From positions 1 to 64,000 of the forward strand of contig QVRM01001753.1 of assembly GCA_003439945.1 (NCBI GenBank): DNA of 64,000 nucleotides, read 5' to 3'. Positions 35,571 to 48,700 of the stretch are shown piece by piece (position 1 is the first letter of the stretch; every line of letters begins with the position of its first letter). The notes beneath the pieces are model-generated. The model was not told the DNA's origin. It saw only the letters and a program-made list of their open reading frames with translations, and did not search any database. Position numbers and translations under genes: made by a program. Source of the DNA: Dermanyssus gallinae. Lineage: Eukaryota > Arthropoda > Arachnida > Mesostigmata > Dermanyssidae.

Positions 35571-36355
35571 ATGGTATTTATTTACTAATTACTGGGAGTA
35601 CAAACGGGAATGGTACAACGTTAAAACAATATTTGCTAATATACGCGTATAATGAGAACGAGCCGAATGCTGAACATGATTAGATGTGATAGCGATGAAT
35701 GTAAAATTTTCCACAGAACTTATGCACTCAGACAAAAACTGCCCACCATATTAAACAGGCAACTAATATGTAGATTTCGTACGCGTTTTAACCAACCTGC
35801 TGTTACTGTTCAGGGCGATCATTTTGGGACGCATACTGAGGTTGTACTTGTGCGATAGCGATACGTTGGGTAACGTGTATCGTTTCACCAGTCCCGATTC
35901 GTATGCCTGAAAAGAACATTCGTGGCGATTATCTCATGTACGAACAATCATTGAAATATAGCAACTTACCAACTTATCTATCAACATGAGCGGATTGTCT
36001 TTCGACAAAGACCTGAGAGGAATGATTGATTACCTGCCGATCGGCATCTACCATCATCACGATACTTATTTCGATCTAGCAAATTTGTTACGACAGCAAA
36101 TTGGTTACGATAAACCCGATGACCGTCATATGGCACATATGAAGTGCCTGGAACGATTATATACAAACCACGACTAGTGAACCGCCCGCTGCAGCCAAGG
36201 AACAGATTTCCTCCTGACCGCTATTCAGCGCGAATTTCGGATCTCCGTCGCCAGCAGATATCTTCGAAATCCTAGAGCGAACAATGAGTGTATTATTGTT
36301 AATTTCTACATCAGGGAACACTGCACCAACAGCAAAACTAAGAAAAACAAAATAC

Positions 36356-36416
<61 letters not shown>

Positions 36417-38869
36417 CAACGAAACGCACATAAAGCGTATGATACCAGTTGCGACCATCAACAACAAAAACAGCAAATATAATTATTTGTGTGCCTCACT
36501 CCTTTCAGGGAACGCGAATGGCGCCATACGTGACTACTTAAAAGGAAGTGCACATTCTGTCTAGACGGCGACTCCATAAATTTGCATACGCATACAAAAA
36601 TCAGTCGGATGAGGCCCTCGGCTTTCGTTCTAAGTTCTATACTAGTATCACTACCTGGAGAAGGTGATTTGACGTATTGTGGCTGAAATTTTTGTAGCTG
36701 TATATGAAATACATTTTTTATACAAAAAAATAGATGCTAGCAAAATACTACGTTCCAATGTGTCTCGCAGTGTGAGATTTTTCAGTAGGACAGGTCAGTC
36801 AACCTAAAGTAGACATTGAAACCAATAAGTGAATTCATTAGTATAAACCATTTGTAAAGGAGAGCAGCTTTGTACACAAGAAATCAACCCTAGCTCTAGA
36901 GGTAGAACTCTCCGTCAGGTGTTTCGGGGTTCCTGAAACGGGTTGCCTTGGTACGTATCAGAGTAAGGGCGGTCTCAAGCTGTATTAAGGACTAGCTAGG
37001 AAAGACATGCTGATAGACAGATGGAATTCATGGCCAGCGATGAGGAAGCACTTTGCAGGGCAAAGATTTTGTCAAAACCACCAAAACACTTCGGATTCAA
37101 GCTACGATTTAAGCAGTGGAAAAAAAAGATAGACAAAGAAGGAAGAAAGTTGGCCTTCACCGTTTAAGCTCTTCAGCCATGTCTGTTATCTCGTAACGTT
37201 GCCTACCTTGACTGCTGTTGTTGTTGCTGCTGTTGCGGTTTCGTCCGGTCCGTCTCGACCCGATTTTTGGTATCGTGGAATCGCCAAACGTAGAGATCGT
37301 AGTGTGATGTAATGGCAACGACTTCACCGCAAACGGCCATACGGATCGGCTCAGTCTCAATGATCACCTGGTCTACGAGCGCGCCGATATTGTCCCACAC
37401 CTCGATATTGTACTGAATAACGATCGGCCAGTGTACGGCGGCGCACGAACAATTTCAGGCGCAACAGCAGCAACAACAATAGAAGTAAAAACAACAATGA
37501 CACCTCAGTTGGCAACGACGCACATTTCATGTACAAAATGTTGATCAACCCGACCATCTAGCGTAACTAACGCGAACATATACCCGTAGACGTACACATA
37601 CGAAAACGGCAAGTTGTCTAATTCAAAGAAATGACCGCGATGACAAACTGTATTTTCGGCAACTCAAGGGACCATTGAATAGAGAGACTAAATAAGTATA
37701 ATAATATACATATATACAGGGTCATTCATATCGTTATGTACTTGTTTCGAGGTTTGGTAGAACTCGGCAAGAAAATAATTTTTCCCAATGGAAGAAGGAC
37801 GCGGAATTGTCTTGTTTAGGAGAGAGAGTGAAATTGATAAAAGTTCTGTCTTTTTTTTCTCCTACATAGTTGTGCGAAATCTGCGTTTGCGGGAGAACTA
37901 GTCAAGGCATGAAGGTATCGATTATACGGGCGTGTTCGGAGAAAAATTTTGCACAAGGAAGACACTTCACTAGCTTGCGTAGCGAAAAGCGAATAACCAG
38001 ATTGAGGAAAGTAATAAAAAGTCGATATGTTGTTATGTTTTACGTTAACGCTTTTTCGTAAAGAAATCGTAACATTTTTCCATTACGACAAAAAATGTAT
38101 GTCTAAAAGACCACTCTCACGCAATAGCAAATTGCCCACCATTTTCGTACCAAAGCGATGGTGCTGCGTTACGTAGTTGTCGAGTAACGAAGCTTTTTCG
38201 ATAGCCATATCGAAAGCGAAGGTATGCATACTTGCATAGGATGTATGAGAAAGTTAGGTACATATTTTGAGGTTTAATAGAACTTGGCAAAATAATTATT
38301 TTTCCTAGTGAAAGGAGGGGGTGGAAACGTCTTGGCAACCTTTACGGTTCTGAACGTGAAAACTTGCACGTAAAACATGACAACTACGAATGTCGAAAAA
38401 GCTTAGTTACTTGACAACTACGTAAAGCAGCACCATCACTTTGGTACGAAAATGGTGAGCATTAAATTTAGTATTGCGTGAGAGTGGTCTTTTGGACGTA
38501 CATCTTTGGTCGTAATGGAAAAATTTGACGATTTTTCATGAAAGAGCGTTTACGTAACATATCGACTTTTTATGACCTTCCTTAATCTGGTTATTCGCTT
38601 TTCGCTGCGCAAGCTAGTGATGTGTCTTCCGTTGTGCAGAATTTTCCTCCGAACACGCCAGTATAATCGGTTTCTAACGGTTAACTGGTTCTCCCGCAAA
38701 CGTGGATTTCGCACAACTATATAGGCAAAAAAGGCTGAATAATTACACTTATATACTTCATTCTCTCTCCTAAACAAGACGTTTCCGCCCCCTTCTTCCA
38801 TTGGGAAAAAATATTTTCTTGCCGAGTTCTACCGAACCTCAAAATAAATACATAACAATATGAATGACC

Positions 38870-38909
<40 letters not shown>

Positions 38910-39719
38910 TTGGAGTATTAGTACAGACAGATAGAAAACCTATAATTTGATTTATCATTATTTTGTATATACAGGGTTACACGAGTAATTCCTCGGTATC
39001 TTCCCCAACTAAGTGATTTTCATGATAGTTCTCATTAAAGATATGATGCATGGCCATACCCACTTTGGCTACACCCATTCATCTTTTTCAAGTATGGTAC
39101 ATGTTTAACTTGGCGTCTGTCGGTCCTTTAAGATGTAGATGCTTTATGCGTAATTTAAACTGCCACTGCTGGTTAGCGCACATGCTGTGATTCCCGAGAG
39201 GTACGCTTGAAAAGGGTCCCAAACATGTCCGTTTCTATTGTCTCACAGCGTGAGATATCGGGCTTTGGCTGCGTGTATGCGCAGTGCACGTAATCAGTAT
39301 GTATCGCAGAAGTGGAAAGATTCTGCCATATGGTTCAGGGATTAACGGCACTCCAACTATGAACAGGTATCGCTAGCTAGGTAACTGAATCAGAGCGCAC
39401 ACCTAAATTAACTGATCGCTTTGGAAGTCGATTTGTAATGCGAACCTGATCGGGAATTCCGGCCTGGTTCCGGGTGGCGATTGCTGCATGCTCGCTGGAC
39501 GCTGCAACGGCCAACACGCCACGGCGAAAACTAATATGTTTCTGGAAAAACCGGAAAATGCAGACGTAAACATATATGTGATCCTTACACATGCTTGCAA
39601 GTAAGTAATAAATAAACAAACTCACCACTCGCTGAGCACGCTAATAAGCAAATCACTAACAGACCTTAAAGCATGGTATATACATTTATGTAAATTCCAT
39701 TGATTATAAATATAAGGAG

Positions 39720-39779
<60 letters not shown>

Positions 39780-42700
39780 GAATTACAATATTTGTATAAC
39801 TCGTTCAACGAGCCTTTGGCAAACAAGGTACATGTTTGGCCTGGTTCTTCTAGCGGTTCTTCAAGCACTCGAACCGATATAGCAACATTATAAATGCTTA
39901 CTGAAATAGGTTATATGTATATATATATATATATTAAAACTGCAACTGCTAGGTGCCGCACACACGCTGTTGAATGCTACCCAGTAACTATTGCCAATAG
40001 GTACACTTAAAAAGGAGTTACAAACCTGTCCGTTTCTAGTGTCCCACAGCGTAAAACATTGCTCGGCCCTATCGGGTTTTGGGTGTGTGAAGAGGACGCA
40101 ATCCGCAAAATAGCACCACATGTAGTCAGGCCTCACGTTCACGAAGTAGATGAAGGAGTCGACACTGACCGCAAGACGAAGTCCACTTCCCTCCCAGGTG
40201 CACCCTAGTCAGAAAACCGCCATTCTCATGAGTAAGTTGACATAAATAAAATGAATATGTAGTGTTACATAATATATATGCTTTAAGCCAGGCCCCACTA
40301 AAAATATTTTGCGCTGCTAAGAATACGACAGCCTCTGTTAGCCGAGGTGTTTCTCTAAGAGAGCAGGGTCGATAGTTACCGTCATTGCTTCCCCTGCCTT
40401 GTTTCTCAGTATCTCTTTATAATTTATTATGTATTTATTATTATTGAGTCCTGACCCAACCACCGCAGCGTACGGACGTGCTTTATGACTACTCCGTGAT
40501 GAAAATGATAGTGCCTATATCCCAAAATATATGAAATCGTCTTGGTACTATGGTGTTTTTAATGTCTGAGTTTTGACTGTGCGGCCAGCGACTGTATTGC
40601 AGAATAACCAACCCAACCTCGGTGCTTCGAATACGGGAAGCAAGGGCACATTGCGAATATACAGCATTGCATTGCACAGATATCTAATCCATGAACACTC
40701 CTGAGTACACCTTCGATAAAGGCAGGCGGCAGTCAACACTAGATTTGACGTTTGCCATAGAAGGAACAACTCATCTAACAGCCGACTGGAACCTCTATCC
40801 GACTATCTCTACGTTACATTCTTGGTCACTTTAACTTCCTTTCTCCCCACAGAACGGCAACGCTTTCCAAGCCCAAATTACACCTGATTACAGAAAGCAT
40901 TCGAAAGGAGAAGCCTGCCGCGAATCCAGCTCCCGTCTACATCTTAAGACAGCCAATCGCCCTTTCGTGCTACTGGTGGAATAGCCAGATTGCCGAAATG
41001 CGAAGGACCTGCCACCAGCTGCGATGACTGTACACGGTTCGCAGAGCGTGGCATCGGCCAGAACTTTCCTGCCTATGAGAGGAGTACAGAGGAACATGAA
41101 GAAGCTCTACATAGGGCAATTAAAAATAGCTGATGACTAGTAACAAAGCTAGAAGACAAAAAGGCCCTGCCGGAAAGCTTGTACGATTTCTGAGCTAGAG
41201 ATTCTACACACTTAGCCATCAGCACAGTGCTTTACGCAGCTGAAGCACAGAGACATGCGCGGGGAGTAACCAGGACCAGTCGCATTGTTTGGTTATACTT
41301 ATAGATTTAAAAAACGTTTAACCCGCTTTCGTGGTACGCCCTAAAAATCGTTTGTAGACAAAGGCGTGCCTCTACATTATCGACCTACGGGAATAACCAT
41401 AAGGAATATTATCATTGGTTTTTAATTCTAGGTAGCAGACGTTAAAGGGAACTTCGTAGTTTATACAACAGATCCGAAATTCCAAAGCAACACAATAATA
41501 GTGGATTATTATTCCGTGCGAGGCACGACATTCGGCCTAGCAGATTGTTAACTCCTTAGACTATTGCATCGGACACAAAATAAATGCCCAAACAAGTTTT
41601 TCTTTTGTACCTGACAAAGTTTAGGAACGGCAATGCATTTATAAAAGCATATGCATACGTAAGGGTTTTTATACTAAAATTATGGAAAAGAGTGTAATAG
41701 ATTTAGGACGAGGCCCTGACTAGTTCGCTGATGTGGATGCTAAAATCAACTTAGTTCCTAGTTACGTATATTCCTAAGTCATATGTCGAATCGGGAGTTG
41801 CAAAGAAGACGGAAAAAGGTGGGCAGGCTAGGAGGCAAAGCTTGAAGTCATCGGTATCTTCGCGATAACTAACATCTGGATTAACATGGATACTAGTTTA
41901 TATACACGACAAAGATCGTCTATAGTAGCAGAGAAAGGCATCCGCCCTGAGAAACACAAAACAAGACAGGATAGGTTTAGTGAGTTAATCATTAACCCTA
42001 ATTCGCAGGGTTTTAAGAATGTTTTTACCCGCTGCACGAGGGTGGACACTCAGACACTCCATCTAAAAAAAGGAAAGAGTCATTCCGTCAAATGCGCTTT
42101 CTAAACCAAGAAAACGTTTCATGACCATAGTCCAGTTCTATGTTATCCTTAGAAGCTATAATAGGAGGTAACTAATAGGAGGTAAACCCATGCTGGGCAG
42201 GACATCTGGGATGAGATTTAATAAAGAAAATGTTTCAAGTGGTAAACGACTGGTTTGTTCAAAATGCCACAACGTATGGATAATAGGAACATAAAACGAT
42301 AGTTTTCAAATTTGTTTTTTGATCATTTCTTATGAACACAGATTATACCGCTAGGTCTCGATAAAAGATTCGAAACGGTTCAGTGGATGTGAGATTTTTG
42401 AAATATGAACGTCAGAGGCCATTGTTATTGCGGTGGTGGTGTAATTGGTGGCTATTATTATTGCGGTGGTGGTGTAATTGGTGGCTATTATTATTATTGC
42501 GGTGGTGGTGTAATTGGTGGCTATTATTATTATTATTATTATTATTGCGGGGGTGGTTGATAGATGAAAAGTGTACTGCCTACCGGTGATCTGCTTCCCG
42601 GGCACAACGAGCGTATGCAGATACTGGCCCTGGTTGCTGAACAGCTTGAGGACGTTCTTCCGGTCGGGTTCGCGCGACTGCAACAGTCGGCCAATGACGG

Positions 42701-45700
42701 CAAGCATCGCACCCGATGGCGACCACTCGACGCCGGAGATCATCATGTCGCTGTCGATCAGAATCGGCGCTGCAAGTCAAGCCACAGTCAATCCCCGGAG
42801 TCCGGCAGGAGCTAGTATGGTGATCATTAAAGCTTCAACGGACGCAGAAAACTACTACTCTAGGAATAGCTAGCGGGTGGCCATAACAAGCTGGGCAGCG
42901 CGATGGTCCAACATTTAGAATTTTTACCGCATTGTTAGAGTACTGTCAGAGTGAGAATTACGACGATAGTAACTAAGTAGTGATAAAACTATTAAAAGTA
43001 AAATGCCAGGCAAACCTTTGTGATAAACGATTCGACGTAGGCACACGTAATATTGTATTAAAACAAACACAGTAGCTGGCATAGAGCGTGTCGATTAAAA
43101 TTTTGCTATATGCATAGTTAGAGACAGTATCACACATTTTGCTTTTCTTTTAGTCGCGTGAATACAACGATCTCAATTGTGAAATATGAACATATGTAAG
43201 AATTTGACTGTAATTTGACTGTAAGTTCTGGCTCTGTCTCTGATCCCCTATAATATACTACCTACATTTTGCCAGGTCCTCTGGCAACAAATCTCTGACC
43301 CCACAAATATGGAATAGTGTTATTGTTGTTGTTAATATTTTTACAGTACTACTACTGTTACGGCTTTTGGCTCCTATGCACGACATTCGGGCAACTCACA
43401 TGGATCGATCTCCTTTTTGAGCAGTTGTATGTGGCCGTCGTCCGTAGCAATGGCCAGGCTGTGCACCTCGGCGTCACTCGCGCCTCCAGGTCTCTCACCA
43501 GTAGACGCTCGTTTGTACCACTTGATTTCGACGAGGTTAGAATTCGGCGTCGGCTGAACTCCGCTCATCTTTGACTAAAAATCAAACGAAAGTAACATCA
43601 CTTTAAGTAATCACAGACACGATCAGATCGATGCGTCGTTGTATGCTCTCAAATCAGTTGTTATTTCTTTCTGACCCATATTGTTCAATTAAACCCTGCT
43701 ATTACACTGCCGAATTGGAATTAATGCAAATGGCACTTGGCTTGTTCAAAACAACATAGTATATTACTTGCAACAACAGTAACACAACATCTTGTTACAC
43801 GTATCACTTTCATTTTGGGTGATAATATTGTGTAGCATTTATCGCAAAACGAATGGCCAGCCACGCCCTTCTATCACAATTAATTGATGCATACCTGTGT
43901 CACAAGCGGAATTATACTATTTCGCACAAAATTTCTGAATAGATAACGCGTTAAGCTTCGACTACTTCAATTTCAAATCTTAGCTAGGGAGTTTATCATG
44001 GTCTAGTATGAAAATTGTTAGCCCATAAAAACTGTGTGCTTGAACTAGGCTAGTACTACCAACTGTAGGACGTGCAACTGTGCAACACAAGTCTTGGTGC
44101 CTTTTCTCAAATCTCTAAAACATTGTTTTAAAATGGATAACCATAATACTATGGCAGTATTAGCCTTAGTTAGTTGCGATATTAGAACTAGAAGGCATTC
44201 TACCTTCATTGTATTTGTTCAATGCAGCTATTCATGGATCCCTGAACATCCCAAAGCGAGGGGCAGGAAGATGCTTATCGGTCATGGCAACACACATGGT
44301 GACAATCGCAAGTTGCTTACTTGTAAAGTATAGCGCACTCGATACAATTACTTACCACAAAGTTGCCCGCCTGGTCATAGATGTGTATCTCGCCCGACCG
44401 GAGTCCAAACAGGAGATACTGGCCGTCCGCGGACCACTGCAGAAAGAGACAATGTTTTGTAGGATTTACTGCAGAAACCATTGTGAGAGAGATTACACAA
44501 CGGCGTAGCCGGTGGAACAAGACATCCGTCACAGTTACGATTAGTAAAATCACACGTATGCACAAGAAGAACAAATACAGCTCTCGTCTTCGCATAGTAT
44601 CGTAACTGTCAATGACTATCGTACCACTGCAATAAGGTCTGTAGCTCATCTAAAGCCATTGAAGTAATACCACAAATATCCCGACCATGTAGGTTAGGGG
44701 CTCACCAGATTTTTAGTGGGTTTGAGAGTCCCACACTGCCCAGACCAAAGGGGGTGCGTTATGCAATTTTGTTCCTGGCCCCTGTAAAAAAAGCTCACCT
44801 AAAGTCCCATATTTCCCAGAGATTAAAAAGTTGCTACTGAAAAATAGTAATTTTCAAGTAATAATATAATAATAATCATAACGAGTTTATGGAAACTACC
44901 TCGACGAGTTGCAACGACACTCCCTTGAGTTCCTTGCCCCATAGCCGGTTGCCGTCAACCGAGCCGACAATGATGGCACCGTCATCGTAAACAATACAGA
45001 TGCGTTGGCCGTCACCCGACCACGACATGCCTCTGACGACGCCTTTGTTTCGGTTGTTGATCATTTCCTCAAACCAGGCACCCTTGTGCAGCATCCAGAC
45101 GATGATCAGGCCCGATGAGTCGGACGTTGTCAGCCGTTGATGCTTCTCGTTCCAGACCATCAACTGGACAGAGCCTGCGCTCACGAGGGCAAGATTTAGA
45201 AATAAACCAGGCTTTTAGTAATGCGTGCAGCAGTCTTCGAAATGTAAATTGGCATGGCTACAAACGTTAATGAAGTGCGAATGAACGCGCGTTGTAAAGT
45301 TCGTTTCAATATTAGAGAACTTCCAGGCATTCGACAGAAGTAACGCCTAATTCTCACAGTGGAACTTTAAACAAGACTTTCGCTCGAACAAAACGAGTAC
45401 AGCTCTAACTTTCAATAATCTTCTAGCCAGTTTCGGTGAACTGCAAGAAGAGTGTTCATCGTAAATGTATTTCACGTAGTTCTACAGTTACCAAGTTATT
45501 CGCCACAGGATATGAAAACTCTAAACGAATCAGACATGTTTGATACGCTATTTTCCGAATGACCGACCAACGTTTTGATAATTTGTAGCAACTATCTGTA
45601 TATGCACGTGTTTACATTCATGGTAAAACCGACGCTAGGCCTACCGTTATGGCCTTCCAGGGTTTGATTCATGGAGAGGTTCGAAGTAACCACCAGCCCT

Positions 45701-48700
45701 TCTTTAGGCGTCTCCAGCTTGAGCACCTTGAGAAGCCCGTCGTCTCCACCAACAGCGATGTGGCCATCTTCGGCATTCCACGAGATGCAACGAAGGTTGA
45801 CCTGGTTAGGAATAGCTATCTGCCAATGGCAATAGCACACAGATGAAAAAGCTACGTTACTTCTTATAGATAAACAACGATAAGACAAAGGAGGCTCCAT
45901 ACAAAAGGATGTCGCTAAATAATTTCAGTGTCAAATGGCATGTCAAGCTGTTTGCTTCTTTGCGAGCATGCACTAAGTCAATTAGCAGTAGATTAAATTG
46001 TGAAAATTTACGAATATTTCAGAACATCGTCTTTGCACATCTGCTCAGACCTTTTGTAACTGGCTCGCGCGGAGCCTTCTAAAAGTTAGCTGCGTGTAAT
46101 TTCATCAGGTCGTCTAGGTAGGCAGATATTTTTTGGTATTGATTAGAGTTGCGAGTCTCACGCATGGGTTCGATACATTTTGTAACAAACGTGACAGTGT
46201 TTTTGAATTGGGCTTTAACCAAAACTACATCTAGTTGGTTTAAATCTAAAATGGCACGTAAGGTGATATTGGCCACTGTGTACAAAATAGACATATATAA
46301 AAAATCGGTCCAAGCAAGCTCAGTAGTGACTTTGTATTCTGCATGGACAACATTCAAGTTCCAGTGGAAACCATGATTTTTAATAGCGTGCACCCGTACT
46401 AAACTGATTAAAGTTGACTGATTTTGAGCAATCGATGAGTGAAGGTTACGTTTGAGAATACAAATTGCAAATTTTATGGAATGCCGTGTAGAATCCTATC
46501 ATTATATGGTTATCATCCAGGATTGCTACAGAACACCTTAATGTAACACAGTAATAATAATCATCATCATAATATAGACAAAAGGGTGCAGATTTTCAGG
46601 AGAAAGAAGACCCCCATGCGGGAAATACGGCCGTCCCAGGCATCCCATATGGGAGTGTCGGGAAAAATCCGTTGCACCAACTGTTGCGGATGTTACGTTT
46701 CGCTAACTGCGTTGTGCAAAGAGTCCAAAATAGGCAAAAAAATGACGTATTTACACTTCTTCTGAATACAGTAGTTAAAACGCATCGGCTGAATCGTACT
46801 TTCTGACAATGATTCAAACAGGAACAAACGTCAACCCAAACGCAGGTGAGAGTAGAGAAATACGGGTTTAGTAGGTTTTTGAGTTCCACCATTTGTACGC
46901 AGTCGATGAGCAGTCTTGCTAAGACGCTATCGCAAGGTTGTAAAAATCTCAGCGTTGCGTGTTGAAACAGGCTTATGACTCTACCAACTCTTATGCCCAG
47001 CCCTGTTCAGAAAAAGCTCCCCAACTTGACCTCAGCAAAATAATCAAGGCATCACAGCATTGCCGAACTCGAGCGGAAGACTTTAGAGACATGTTCGGAG
47101 TTTTCCACAAGAATGGGTATACACACACTATACCCATTCTTGTGGAAAACTCCGAAAAATCAAACAAACATCAACATAGTGTGTGACCACCACATTTTAG
47201 CTGATAGGAAACTAGCCACAAGTGACGTATGGTCTGCTGCACAGCTCCTGCTGTCATCATGCGTATTGGCACCCCGTGACTCCGACACCCAACGCAAAGT
47301 CGTACACTCCTTTATGTGGTGTTTAGTACATACCACTAAGTAGTAAACAGTAGTTTCCAGTACTAAACGGCCTCAATCATAGGCAGGAAACGCTTGAAAC
47401 TATTTCAGCGGCATACAGTTAGGGGCAACGAGAATGTTCCAATTTTGCTTATCTCGACACCAGTGTGTTCATTCCCCCTCGCAAGTGGATCCGATTTGGA
47501 CGGTTTGCGATCATGTCACTTGTCCGAACCATTCCGTTATCGGAACGACTTCTAAACGAACTAAGCATCTTCGTGAATAAAGTATTGGGCGGAACTATGC
47601 CTCCACTTTGTCTACCATTATTTTACGACGCGGCATTCATCACCCTCTAGAGAGAAGCGTAGCTGTATTGAGTCAATAGCCTGCGGATTGAACTTGCGGA
47701 GAACGGCCGCAAAGACTGAAGCTCTGACTATCTATAATATGAACATTCTGGCGGCCTTTTCAACTCATTGGGCACGAGTAGTAGAATAATATGGCATAGA
47801 GGCTACAGTGCATACGTCTTGTACATGGCATAGAGGCTACAGTGCATGTGACTCGTTCTTTTGTGGGAACAGAATGTTTAGCAAGGGTACTGGTCCAATT
47901 GCATCTTGGCCAGAGAAGTTCAAGACACCGTCGAAGTGCCAAGAGACCGCGTCATGGTTTTAGCGACACAAGATACTTTAATTGGAGGCTGGTTCACGGC
48001 CCTGGTCTCCCCTCAGCTCGGCACTATGCCATATTCCGATTCCTTCCTTATGGCGTGCGCGCTGAGGATATGTGTCCCGGTCTGCGAGCCATTCTAATGC
48101 AAACTATGTGGAGAAACCGTTGATTCTATCGGCCTACATTCGCTGAGTTGCCTTAAAAACTTCATTATACTCCCGATACTCGAAGAACTCAAGAGCCTGA
48201 TCCAAATAATTCTCAGAAGGGCCCGGTATATTATCGGAACTGGAACCATGAGGCTTTGCAGCCACTAATAGCATCTGACAGCTTAGTCGATCCAGAATTG
48301 GTAGCGGAACATGCGGAAACCGTGGAAATGAGTAAATATTTTAAACTGCCTTGGATATACAGTTTCGTCCCTATAGGAATGAAAACAATACAGCCCATCT
48401 GTAAGGGACTGACTTGTTCTTCAAAGATTGGCACCGCGCTATGGACAGAACTATTGAACAGTGAAGCTCAGGCAGACGTTTACATCTCATAATTGTACTA
48501 ATTAGTAATTTCATTAGTCCATCATTAACAGACAAGTGATCACAGTTACTGCGGCTGACAAGTTAGCTGACTGAGTTAGTTGCAATGTAGATTACGTTAG
48601 TATAAAAAAAAGCCTAATAACCTAAAAATGTTGAACCACTCAACTCTTTTTTTTGTTTTTTAACGCTCCTGACAACCACATTTTTTAGACGCTCGTAATG

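Noticed and set aside
35986..36177. Plus-strand frame overlapping WDR35 exon 10
   Set aside because: It overlaps the phase-supported 43-base WDR35 exon on the other strand and has no protein similarity.
42419..42546. CRISPR-like spaced repeats
   Set aside because: The repeats are a GGT/ATT minisatellite of irregular period without unique spacers, in a eukaryotic intron.
46079..46393. 104-residue frame open on both strands in WDR35 intron 1
   Set aside because: No recognisable domain, no splice context with WDR35, and open on both strands; kept only as unexplained sequence.
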